Assembly: GCA_964422785.1 (NCBI GenBank) | Contig: CAYRCJ010000032.1 | Location: 1 to 8,835, forward strand | Direction: 5' to 3' | Length of the DNA stretch: 8,835 nt | DNA from: CAYRCJ01 sp964422785 | GTDB taxonomy: Bacteria; Patescibacteriota; Minisyncoccia; UBA11713; 2-01-FULL-45-33 | Shown: positions 1 through 6,261 of the stretch, piece after piece | Position numbering within the stretch: position 1 is the first letter of the stretch | How the letters are laid out: every line of letters begins with the position of its first letter | Made by a program: the position numbers and the translations under genes | Notes under the pieces: model-generated | The model's input: only the letters and a program-made list of their open reading frames with translations | Databases searched by the model: none | What the model was told of the DNA's origin: nothing

Positions 1-1
1 T

Positions 2-24
2 GGGTGAGCGAATTTCGCTCACCC
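2..24 (-). terminator. Hairpin after the small unknown gene, probable intrinsic terminator
   Basis: Perfect inverted repeat with arms 2-12 and 14-24 (GGGTGAGCGAA / TTCGCTCACCC). A realistic fold is a 9-bp GC-rich stem with a 5-base loop. It begins 7 bases after the stop codon of the minus-strand gene at 32-340. The expected T-tract would lie beyond position 1, so terminator function is inferred from the hairpin and its position only. Confidence 0.6.
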
Positions 25-31
25 GGTAAAA

Positions 32-340
32 CTAGGCTGGGCCGAGCACCAGCGTGGTGAAGTTGGGTTTGCACCCTTCCTCGTAGATGACGACATCGAC
101 AAGATTTCTCCCATCGCAATCGTTATCCTCCACTGCAAGGTACTCCTCCACGATCATCGACTTCTTGTCGGTGTTCGTGAAGCGCGCGATACGGAGATAC
201 TGACGCTCTTCGTCAAGATCTGCACCGCGCGAGTACTCTTCATCTTTCAACTCTTCGACATACGGAATGCTCCGCTGACGAAGTGCCGAAAGAATGCCAT
301 CGTACCGCTCCCAGCCGTACGTTCCGTGGTCCCAAGACAT
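32..340 (-). CDS. Small acidic hypothetical protein, 102 aa
   Basis: I do not recognise this protein. The frame could be extended to 388, but the ATG at 338-340 is chosen because an excellent Shine-Dalgarno site (AGGAGGTG, 346-353) sits 5 bases upstream and the predicted transcription start (about 353) excludes the upstream ATG. The protein begins MSWDHGTYGWERYDG, is rich in Asp and Glu, and has no signal peptide, membrane segment or familiar motif, so it is probably cytosolic. It has its own promoter and terminator and is therefore a single-gene unit. A 60-base sample (181-240) is about 57% GC, well above the neighbouring dacA/scpAB genes, which suggests a different origin or strong codon bias. 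That it is a real gene is likely from promoter, SD and hairpin; its function is unknown. Confidence 0.7.
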   Translation of the reverse strand: MSWDHGTYGWERYDGILSALRQRSIPYVEELKDEEYSRGADLDEERQYLRIARFTNTDKKSMIVEEYLAVEDNDCDGRNLVDVVIYEEGCKPNFTTLVLGPA

Positions 341-345
341 ACTTT

Positions 346-353
346 CACCTCCT
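346..353 (-). promoter_or_regulatory. Shine-Dalgarno site deciding the start of the 32-340 gene
   Basis: Minus strand reads AGGAGGTG, then 5 bases (AAAGT), then ATG. It is a near-perfect anti-16S complement and fixes the start at 340 rather than at the upstream in-frame ATG at 388. Confidence 0.85.
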
Positions 354-359
354 GCCACC

Positions 360-388
360 ATTATACACCCAATATAGAGATTTGTCAA
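360..388 (-). promoter_or_regulatory. Consensus sigma70-type promoter for the 32-340 gene
   Basis: On the minus strand -35 TTGACA (383-388) and -10 TATAAT (360-365) both match consensus 6/6, with a 17-base spacer (366-382). Predicted +1 is near 353, giving a leader of about 13 bases that starts at the Shine-Dalgarno site. The -35 is embedded in an inverted repeat (381-402). Confidence 0.85.
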
Positions 389-402
389 GTGGTTTTGACA
401 AA
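381..402. repeat. Inverted repeat overlapping the -35 box, possible operator
   Basis: TTTGTCAA (381-388) and TTGACAAA (395-402) are perfect 8-base inverted arms with a 6-base spacer. The left arm contains the -35 element of the minus-strand promoter at 360-388. A dyad here could bind a dimeric repressor and block the -35, but it could also be chance similarity of a second TTGACA. No regulator gene is adjacent. Confidence 0.4.
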
Positions 403-417
403 GTTTAGAGATATGTT

Positions 418-446
418 AAAAAAGCCTTATTTTATAAGGCTTTTTT
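418..446 (-). terminator. Intrinsic terminator of the scpA-scpB-dacA operon, containing the dacA stop codon
   Basis: Perfect 13-base arms, 418-430 and 434-446, with a 3-base loop (431-433). The core is AAGCCTTAT/ATAAGGCTT flanked by A6 and T6, so it should work on either strand. The dacA stop codon (432-434) lies in the loop and the stem encodes the last DacA residues (K-K-A-L). Confidence 0.85.
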
Positions 447-1298
447 GGATTTTATCCAGTTTAAGATGTTTTTAACATCTGAAAAGCGGCCATTTTCCGT
501 TGAGCCTAAAACCACGATTCCTATAGGATTTCCGATCGGATATTCTGTAATTATCAGTAAATTTCCGCCGGCTAAATCGGTGTAGCCGGTTTTTGCGCCC
601 AAAAGCGGGGTTATTTCTGAATCCAAATTATTGGTTGGATTTAATTTATGTATGAATCCTTCTGTGGATTTAACTACGCGGACGCTCCCCAAACTCCAAA
701 TCGGAGAATCAAGCGTTTGCGAAGCAATTTTTATCAAATCTTCCGCGGATCCATATCCGCCGGCCACCTCTCCGGATACATCGAGCCCGATAGGATTATT
801 AAATTTCATGTCGGACGCGCCGAGAGACTCGGCTTTATTTTTCATTAAATTTAAAAACCACTCTTCGTCTCCAAAATTTTCCGCGAGCGCGGCCACCGCG
901 TCGTTTGATGATTCAACCATCGCCATCGCCAAAAGATCGCGCGCCCTCAAATGCTCCCCCGCTCTCAAGGAGCTGGGCTCAGGAGTTGAGATCGCTTTTT
1001 TAGAAATTTGCACTTCTTCGTCCAGATCTGCCTGGTCCGCGACAACCAAAGCGCTGATTATTTTGGTAAGGCTGGCTAAAGGCAAAACTTCTTTAGATTT
1101 TTTTTCAAATAAGATTCCTCCGGTTTTTAAATTTTCGGCCAAAGCCGCTTTCGCCTCAACAACCGGTGAAGGATTGTTGGCCGCCTCTTTAACTTCCGCC
1201 AAAGATTTATCATTGGTCGAATTTTTAGCGACGGGCAAAATCAAAAAAATACCGAGCCCGGCAATCACAACCGCTAATTTAATTAAATTATTTTTCAT
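432..1298 (-). CDS. dacA: D-alanyl-D-alanine carboxypeptidase (penicillin-binding peptidase S11), 288 aa
   Basis: A serine peptidase that removes the terminal D-Ala from peptidoglycan stem peptides outside the membrane. The three S11 motifs are present in order: SLTK (S76, K79; nucleophile and general base), SSN (130-132) and KTG (236-238). Residues about 5-24 form a hydrophobic signal or anchor segment, so the enzyme is exported or tethered. At 288 aa it has the catalytic domain but not the C-terminal beta domain of PBP5-type enzymes (usually about 380-400 aa). The frame is open to 1337, but ATG 1298 is chosen because MKNNLIKLAVVIAG starts at the hydrophobic segment, whereas the longer form would bury it. 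The start overlaps the end of scpB by 11 bases and has no close SD, suggesting translational coupling. It is the last gene of the operon. Confidence 0.92.
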   Translation of the reverse strand: MKNNLIKLAVVIAGLGIFLILPVAKNSTNDKSLAEVKEAANNPSPVVEAKAALAENLKTGGILFEKKSKEVLPLASLTKIISALVVADQADLDEEVQISKKAISTPEPSSLRAGEHLRARDLLAMAMVESSNDAVAALAENFGDEEWFLNLMKNKAESLGASDMKFNNPIGLDVSGEVAGGYGSAEDLIKIASQTLDSPIWSLGSVRVVKSTEGFIHKLNPTNNLDSEITPLLGAKTGYTDLAGGNLLIITEYPIGNPIGIVVLGSTENGRFSDVKNILNWIKSKKAL

Positions 1299-1833
1299 TG
1301 ATCTGGCCGGCGATAAACTCCTCCAACTTTTGGGCAAATGAACCGTACTCCGGAAGATCTGAAATTGATGAAAGGCCCAAAAATTTCAAAAAATCCCGCG
1401 AAATTCTATAGATATAAAGGCGTGAATCTTTGGGATCGCGAATACGCTCCACCAGGCCTCTCATGAGCAAATTTCTTATCATGAAAGATGAATTAACTCC
1501 CCTTATGTAATCTATGTCCGACCGCCGCATGGGGCCCTTATAGGCAATTATGGAAAGCGCTTCCATCGCGCTTCTGGTTAAGTCCCCGCTGAATTCTTCC
1601 TTGGTAAATTCTTCCACGATCTTGGAAACCGCGCTTGAAGTTACCAGGCTCACCTTATCTTGATCCTGCAAAATATCCAAATGGTGCCCCAGAGATAAAT
1701 GCTCTTTTAACTCCGAGACGGCGGAATTTATTTCTTCATCAGTTTTTTTGAGTACTGCCGCGAGCTTGGAAATAGTGAGGCCTTCACCGGACACAAAAAG
1801 CAAAGCCTCTATTTTTTTTGTCAGTTCATTCAT
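1288..1833 (-). CDS. scpB: Segregation and condensation protein B (ScpB), 181 aa
   Basis: Accessory subunit of the SMC-ScpAB condensin, which compacts and helps segregate the chromosome. It is a tandem winged-helix protein that dimerises and binds the middle of ScpA. Family hallmarks are the N-terminal EALLFVSGEGLT (9-20), the central LSIIAYKGPMRRSDIDYIRG (93-112), and the closing FLGLSSISDLPEYGSF region (about 151-166). The length is normal for a family of about 170-200 aa. The start codon overlaps the scpA stop as ATGA (1830-1833), a classic coupled junction, and there is no separate SD. Its 3' end overlaps dacA by 11 bases. It should be made stoichiometrically with ScpA from the promoter near 2553. 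Confidence 0.95.
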   Translation of the reverse strand: MNELTKKIEALLFVSGEGLTISKLAAVLKKTDEEINSAVSELKEHLSLGHHLDILQDQDKVSLVTSSAVSKIVEEFTKEEFSGDLTRSAMEALSIIAYKGPMRRSDIDYIRGVNSSFMIRNLLMRGLVERIRDPKDSRLYIYRISRDFLKFLGLSSISDLPEYGSFAQKLEEFIAGQINEK

Positions 1834-2543
1834 TGTGAAGATTGGTTAAATTTTTTAATTTCTATGCTGCTGAAAGAATTTTTCTGATTAAAAATCAGGA
1901 ACCCCTCTTTTATCAATTCCAGGAGGGCCAGGAAGCTTACTATCACCTCAACTTTTTTCTTTTTGCCTCCCTTTATTTCATCGAAAGAAAATTCCAAAGA
2001 TTTGTGAAGCCTGGATTTTAATTCTTCCATTTTTTCCTCAATTGAAACAGCCTTTTCAACTATATCCGTCGGCAGCTCCTCGCGCTTTGGGAGAACCGTT
2101 AAAATCTCTAACAAAATCGAACGCAGTGTTTCCTTGGTTACGCCGTTTGGAGGAGAAAAAAATTGCCCCATTCCGGAATACGCCTCTCTTCCGAACAAAT
2201 GCTTATTTTTGGCTTCGAGCTCGCGCAGATGCAAGGATAAAGTTTTGAAAAATTGGTATGTTTTGAGGCGCCTTTCCAATTCTTTGATATCCGTGGCCTC
2301 TTCTTCTGAAATGCTCAAGTTCGGAATCAGAGAGCGGGATTTTATAAGCATCAGAGTGGAGGCTATAACCAAAAAAGCCGCCAGTTCTTCTTTGGAGATT
2401 TCTTCCAAAGTTTTCAAATACGCAATATATTGATCGGCAACTTCCGCCAGAGAAATTTCGTTTATGGAAAGCTTCCGGTCCTCAACCAAATTGAGAAGCG
2501 CGTCCAAGGGACCTGAAAATTTATCCAACAAAATCTGATACAT
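1830..2543 (-). CDS. scpA: Segregation and condensation protein A (ScpA, kleisin), 237 aa
   Basis: The kleisin subunit that bridges the two SMC heads and recruits ScpB. The N-terminus has the family signature FSGPLDALLNLVEDRKLSI (9-27), followed by helical DQYIAYLKTLEEIS and LVIASTLMLIKSRSLIP (58-74). The C-terminal part (about 185-237, VEVIVSFLALLELIKEG) is the winged helix that contacts the SMC head. Size and motif order match the family. ATG 2543 is the natural start, since homologues begin just before the GPLD motif. There is no SD sequence and the predicted -10 box ends only 10 bases before the ATG, so the mRNA may be leaderless. It is the first gene of scpA-scpB-dacA. No smc gene is visible in the window. 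Confidence 0.95.
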   Translation of the reverse strand: MYQILLDKFSGPLDALLNLVEDRKLSINEISLAEVADQYIAYLKTLEEISKEELAAFLVIASTLMLIKSRSLIPNLSISEEEATDIKELERRLKTYQFFKTLSLHLRELEAKNKHLFGREAYSGMGQFFSPPNGVTKETLRSILLEILTVLPKREELPTDIVEKAVSIEEKMEELKSRLHKSLEFSFDEIKGGKKKKVEVIVSFLALLELIKEGFLIFNQKNSFSSIEIKKFNQSSQ

Positions 2544-2552
2544 AACTTAAAT

Positions 2553-2558
2553 ATTGTA
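2553..2558 (-). promoter_or_regulatory. -10 box (TACAAT) of the scpAB-dacA operon
   Basis: Minus strand TACAAT matches TATAAT at 5/6. With a 17-base spacer the -35 region (2576-2581, TATTTA) is weak. The -10 ends 9 bases before the ATG, placing the predicted +1 (about 2546) three bases before the scpA start. The promoter is divergent from the metallopeptidase promoter at 2583-2611. Confidence 0.5.
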
Positions 2559-2582
2559 TCTCAAAAGCATTCTCATAAATAC

Positions 2583-2611
2583 TTGACAATAAAATAAAAT
2601 CAGCATATAGT
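2583..2611 (+). promoter_or_regulatory. Promoter of the metallopeptidase gene
   Basis: TTGACA (2583-2588), a 17-base spacer, then TATAGT (2606-2611, 5/6). Predicted +1 is near 2618. It gives a leader of about 32 bases to the SD/TTG start at 2650. The strong -35 contrasts with the weak divergent scpA promoter beside it. Confidence 0.75.
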
Positions 2612-2636
2612 TTGCGGAGGTGGATTTCAAAAAAAC

Positions 2637-2643
2637 AAGGAGG
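2637..2643 (+). promoter_or_regulatory. Shine-Dalgarno site deciding a TTG start
   Basis: AAGGAGG followed by 6 bases (CGTTCA) and TTG at 2650. It favours the TTG over the in-frame GTG at 2620, whose upstream GGAGG overlaps the codon itself and cannot serve it. The GTG lies 2 bases after the predicted +1, so a leaderless GTG start adding 10 residues is not excluded. Confidence 0.7.
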
Positions 2644-2649
2644 CGTTCA

Positions 2650-3199
2650 TTGAAAAACAGAATCATCCGTATTATTGGTCTTTTCCAGGCTTGCATATGC
2701 TTAGCGGCTCTGCTTTTATTTGCGACATTGATAGCCAGCATAAGCGGAAGAAGGCCGGATCTCTGGATATATCCGATTTATAAAAGCGTGGTGGCTGAAG
2801 AAGAAAAGAATTTTCAGAATTTTGTTGATGAAATTTGCGCTCAAAAAAAATGCGAAGATAAATATGAGGTCAAAGTTTATATATGGACCGTTCCTTTTTT
2901 CGCTGACGACGCGTACATGGCGCAGAATAAAAAGGCCATTTTTTTAAAAAAAGAGTTTTATAGATAAGTTCGATGAAAACGAAAAATTTGCCATCCTGAG
3001 CCACGAACTTGGGCATGGAATACTTAATACTGCCGATGATTTTCAGGCCGATGCGTTTTCCGCCGCCGTATCCGGCAAAAAATCAACCATAAGCGCTCTT
3101 AAAAAAACTTTGGTGATATTTCCCGGCAATGAATTTATTAAAAAAAATGTAAATGACCGGATCGCAATGCTCGAAAAAACAACCGAAAAAGCCCCGTGA
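2650..3199 (+). pseudogene. Membrane-anchored M48-like zinc metallopeptidase, disrupted by a one-base frameshift
   Basis: The first frame, from TTG 2650, ends at a stop at 2965-2967. The second frame continues in register +1 from about 2963 to TGA 3197-3199. Removing one base in the T7A7 tract (2939-2952) joins them into a 182-aa protein reading IFLKKSFIDKFDENEKF and then the zinc motif HELGH (corrected residues 118-122) followed by DDFQADAFSA (129-138), typical of small M48-type peptidases. Residues about 8-31 form one membrane helix, so the catalytic part is probably extracytoplasmic or membrane-apposed. The spacing between HELGH and the second helix is very short, and Asp130 stands where M48 enzymes usually have the Glu ligand. 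Promoter, SD and terminator are intact. The break may be a sequencing error, a recent mutation, or be bypassed by slippage on the homopolymer. If expressed uncorrected, the product lacks the active site. Confidence 0.75.
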
Positions 3200-3210
3200 A
3201 GGGGCTTTTT
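3186..3210. terminator. Bidirectional terminator shared by the metallopeptidase gene and aspS
   Basis: Perfect 10-base arms, 3186-3195 (AAAAAGCCCC) and 3201-3210 (GGGGCTTTTT), with loop GTGAA. The plus-strand metallopeptidase stop (TGA, 3197-3199) lies inside the loop, and the minus-strand aspS stop (3211-3213) abuts the other side. The convergent genes are separated by only 11 bases. Confidence 0.9.
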
Positions 3211-4620
3211 TTATTCCTCAACTTTTATGTGGAGCTCTTTTAATTGCTTTTGAGATACTTCCGAAGGCGCGTCCATCACCGCCGTCTGCCCGGAGGAAAC
3301 GGCAGGAAATGGTATCACCTCCCGGATGCTTGGCTCGCCAAGCAAAGCATACATCAACCTATCCAGCCCGGGCGCAATCCCTCCATGTGGAGGCGCTCCG
3401 TATTTAAAAGCTTCCAGAAAATACGCAAATTCTTTTTTTTGCTCTTTACTAAAACCGATTAAATCAAAAATCTTCTCCTGTATTTCCGCTTTGTGAATAC
3501 GCACGCTACCGCCCCCTACCTCAAAACCGTTGAGCACCATGTCGTGTTGGAGCCCGCGGACTTTTGTCGGATCGGTATCCAAAAGCGGAATGTCGTCCGG
3601 ATGCGGCGCGGTAAACATATGATGCGAAGGCGCGAATTTCGCGGAGCCGGAGCCGTGGAAAAAATCTTTCTCGGACTGCTCTGTAAAAAGCGGGAAATCC
3701 AAAACCCAAGCGAAGGCTAATTCATCCGGATCCTGTTTATTTTTTCTCAAATCCGGCTTATCTGTGCCGTATTTTTCCTGGGCTTCCTTGTGAGTAAGCC
3801 TCGGCCAAGGAATTTGGGCAATTCTTTTTTTGGGGAAAAGTTTTTGAACAAGTTCTGTGAACATATTCTCCGCGAGCCGCAAAATATCTTCCTGATTTAC
3901 AAATGACATTTCAATATCCAGCTGGGTAAATTCTCCGTAGGCCCTGTCCGCTCTGGGATCTTCATCGCGAAAACATTTCGCAATCTGAAAATATTTTTCC
4001 ATCCCGGCAATCATTAAAAGCTGTTTATATTGCTGAGGCGATTGCGGCAGGGCATAAAATTTGCCCGCCTGAAGACGCGAGGGAACCAAAAAATCACGCG
4101 CTCCCTCCGGAGTCGATTTTGTCAGGATCGGGGTTTGGATTTCCCAAAAATCCTGGGAGATAAGGTGGCTCCTGATGAAATGAGCCGCTTCATTATATAA
4201 ACGGATATTGTTTTTCATCCGGTCTCTCCGCAAATCCAAGTACCTGTATTTATTGCGGAGCTCTTCATCTATGTCGAGGCCGGCGGTATCAATCGGAAAA
4301 GGCGGAGTTTCCGATTGATTTAAAATTTCCAGAGCGGTCGCCTCGATTTCTATTTTGCCTGTTTGAGAATCTTCGTTCACCATTCCTGCGGGGCGCTCTT
4401 TTACCAAGCCGTCAATCGCCACCACCCATTCAGAACGAAGTTGTCCGGCGATTTTTAAAACCTCCTGATTCTTTGGAGAGAACACAACCTGAACTATCCC
4501 CCACCTGTCACGGAGATCAATAAAAATAAGCTTGCCGTGGTCTCTACGGACATTAACCCATCCCAAAAGCCTTATATTTTTACCGATATGATTTATCGCG
4601 TCCTTAGTTAAAACTCGCAT
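3211..4620 (-). CDS. aspS: Aspartyl-tRNA synthetase, bacterial type without GAD domain, probably non-discriminating, 469 aa
   Basis: Class II synthetase that attaches Asp to tRNA. The N-terminal OB-fold anticodon domain covers about 1-105. The catalytic domain has bacterial-type EGARDFLVPSR (172-182) and QSPQQYKQL (193-201), motif 2 FRDEDPRADR (217-226), VGGGSVRIH (368-376) and motif 3 GLDR (418-421). Bacterial AspRS is normally about 580-600 aa because a GAD domain is inserted after the KPDLR segment. Here KPDLR (288-292) is followed within about 11 residues by AWVLDFPLF, so the insertion is absent. His28 in RRDHG and Gly79 in RPAG match residues reported in enzymes that also charge tRNA-Asn, which would then need GatCAB. 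ATG 4620 follows the kinase stop by 9 bases with no clear SD, so translation is probably coupled. Confidence 0.95.
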   Translation of the reverse strand: MRVLTKDAINHIGKNIRLLGWVNVRRDHGKLIFIDLRDRWGIVQVVFSPKNQEVLKIAGQLRSEWVVAIDGLVKERPAGMVNEDSQTGKIEIEATALEILNQSETPPFPIDTAGLDIDEELRNKYRYLDLRRDRMKNNIRLYNEAAHFIRSHLISQDFWEIQTPILTKSTPEGARDFLVPSRLQAGKFYALPQSPQQYKQLLMIAGMEKYFQIAKCFRDEDPRADRAYGEFTQLDIEMSFVNQEDILRLAENMFTELVQKLFPKKRIAQIPWPRLTHKEAQEKYGTDKPDLRKNKQDPDELAFAWVLDFPLFTEQSEKDFFHGSGSAKFAPSHHMFTAPHPDDIPLLDTDPTKVRGLQHDMVLNGFEVGGGSVRIHKAEIQEKIFDLIGFSKEQKKEFAYFLEAFKYGAPPHGGIAPGLDRLMYALLGEPSIREVIPFPAVSSGQTAVMDAPSEVSQKQLKELHIKVEE

Positions 4621-4629
4621 TTGTCTATC

Positions 4630-6261
4630 TTAGGATAAATCCGCCGGCAATTCAACAAAAAATGTGCTGCCCTGTCCAAGGCCGGGCGATTCAACCCAAG
4701 CGCGGCCATGGTGATCTTCCACAACTTTTTTGACAAAATAAAGTCCGATGCCCATTCCGTCGGGACGGATTTTTCTGGCCTCTTCGCTTCTGGTGAATTT
4801 GGTGAACAATCTCCCGATTTCGTCCGGGGCTATGCCCATTCCGTTATCTTTAACTGAAAAAATAAGACTCTTGCCGTTTCCGGAAACAGTATTTTTGAGG
4901 CCGACTATAATCTCCCCGTGATCGGAATATTTAACGGCGTTATCCAACAGATTCATCGCCACCTCATGCAATTTTTCCTTATCCCCGGAAACAACACCGC
5001 CGTCTTTAAGTTCGTTTTCAAACTTGATGCCTATACTCTTTTTAGCCGCGGCGTCTTTAACTTCCTCGACGACTCCCGCCACAATTTCGCCAAGATTCAA
5101 CTTTTGAAAATCATAATGAATTTTGCCGGCTTCAATCCTGGAAAGATTCAACAAATCCAAGACCAAAGACACCAGCTGATTTGATGAAGAAAAAATCATA
5201 TGCATAACTCTGTCCAATTTTTCTTCAATTTTCCCGTATGAACCCTCGAGAATCATAGATGAATATCCTTTGATGGCCGTAAGCGGGGTCAAAAGCTGGT
5301 GCGAAGCCAGGGAAATGAATTCCGATTTGGCTTGATCAAGTTTTTTCAACTCCGCGTTTGCATGCTCGAGCTTCATCGTTAAGTTTTCAAGCTCTTCTTT
5401 TTGCTTAACTTCTCTACGAACGCTCCGCACCAAATAAGAACTGAAAAATCCGGTTATCAGAAAAAATATGAATCTTAAAATTGATTCAGTGGTCGTTTTA
5501 GAAAAAACTATTTCCAAAAATAAAATAAAAACTATGGCGGAAGAAAGCATTTCCGCCGCGATTACCTTGACATTTAAGAGATGATGCCGGGTTATGGCAT
5601 AACAGACCGCGATAACGATAATCGCCGTAAAAATAGGCCCCAGCCAGGTGTACAACCAGTCTGACACAAAAGGAGACGGCAAAATTAAATTAAAATAAAC
5701 GCCGAAAAGCCCGGCGGTTAAAATGCTCCAAATAATGTAGCCGATGTTGGTTTTAGTTTCTCCTTGGGATTTACGCCACTTTTTGTAAAGCGAATCCAAA
5801 GATCCGAAAAAATATGAAATAAAATATACCGCGAATACCGAGTAGCCGATAGGCTCCTGAAGGCCCGCTTTTACTCCGCCTTGATCTGTTATATCGGAGA
5901 TTAAAATATTCGGGAGCATAAAAAAAGCAACCAAAAAAACAGTACTGGCTATCAAAAAAACCTTTTTCTTTTTAGTGATCGGCTCCTCCGTCGGGAAATA
6001 ATGCATAAAAATATAAAGGGAGCTGGCAATAAAAACAGCCGCCAGATAAGAAATCTTCAGAAAGAAAATTGCTATGTCCTTGCCCGATGCGGTTCTAAAA
6101 ATAATCAAAGAGCCGGCCCACAATGCCAAAGAGCCCGCGAAAACTGAAAACCATAAATTCACCGGATCTTTTTTGTTACTACCCCAAACCAAAAAGGCGA
6201 GCACCGTGTTCATTATTACTACAGCCAATAGAAGCAAATCTTGAGTGGTCATATAATGCAT
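4630..6261 (-). CDS. Membrane sensor histidine kinase with 7TM-type N-terminal region, 543 aa (540 from the preferred ATG at 6252)
   Basis: A two-component sensor kinase. Residues 1-280 hold about eight or nine hydrophobic segments. The first seven resemble the 7TM region found N-terminal to some bacterial histidine kinases, ending in the typical HHLLNVKVIAAE. A coiled linker (about 283-312) leads to the dimerisation domain with H-box SHQLLTPLTAI and phospho-acceptor His321. The ATPase domain has the N box NLLDNAVKYS (437-446), G1 DNGMGI (472-477) and G2 GMGIGLYF (502-509), so catalysis should be intact. No PAS domain or response regulator is visible in the window, so partner and signal are unknown. 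The ATG at 6261 falls directly after the predicted -10 box, so the third-codon-downstream ATG at 6252 (MTTQDLL) is the likelier start. It forms an operon with aspS. Confidence 0.9.
   Translation of the reverse strand: MHYMTTQDLLLLAVVIMNTVLAFLVWGSNKKDPVNLWFSVFAGSLALWAGSLIIFRTASGKDIAIFFLKISYLAAVFIASSLYIFMHYFPTEEPITKKKKVFLIASTVFLVAFFMLPNILISDITDQGGVKAGLQEPIGYSVFAVYFISYFFGSLDSLYKKWRKSQGETKTNIGYIIWSILTAGLFGVYFNLILPSPFVSDWLYTWLGPIFTAIIVIAVCYAITRHHLLNVKVIAAEMLSSAIVFILFLEIVFSKTTTESILRFIFFLITGFFSSYLVRSVRREVKQKEELENLTMKLEHANAELKKLDQAKSEFISLASHQLLTPLTAIKGYSSMILEGSYGKIEEKLDRVMHMIFSSSNQLVSLVLDLLNLSRIEAGKIHYDFQKLNLGEIVAGVVEEVKDAAAKKSIGIKFENELKDGGVVSGDKEKLHEVAMNLLDNAVKYSDHGEIIVGLKNTVSGNGKSLIFSVKDNGMGIAPDEIGRLFTKFTRSEEARKIRPDGMGIGLYFVKKVVEDHHGRAWVESPGLGQGSTFFVELPADLS

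Noticed and set aside
341..388. Upstream start for the small gene at 32-340
   Set aside because: The predicted transcription start is near 353 and the strong SD serves the ATG at 340; the added residues translate promoter sequence.
1299..1337. Upstream start for dacA adding 13 residues
   Set aside because: It would put a charged segment before the signal/anchor sequence and lies entirely inside scpB; the ATG at 1298 fits the hydrophobic segment.
631..1341. A long plus-strand open frame (236 codons) opposite dacA and the end of scpB
   Set aside because: The minus strand encodes all three S11 peptidase motifs; the plus-strand frame has no SD site, no recognisable motif, and is a low-complexity shadow.
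2939..2967. Classical -1 ribosomal frameshifting at the T7A7 tract
   Set aside because: The downstream frame needs +1 (or -2) relative to the first, so a standard -1 slippery-heptamer event would not restore it; transcript slippage or an error is more plausible.
3211..4620. Archaeal-type AspRS or AsnRS
   Set aside because: Despite the short length, EGARDFLVPSR, QSPQQYKQL and the motif 2/3 contexts are of the bacterial AspRS type.
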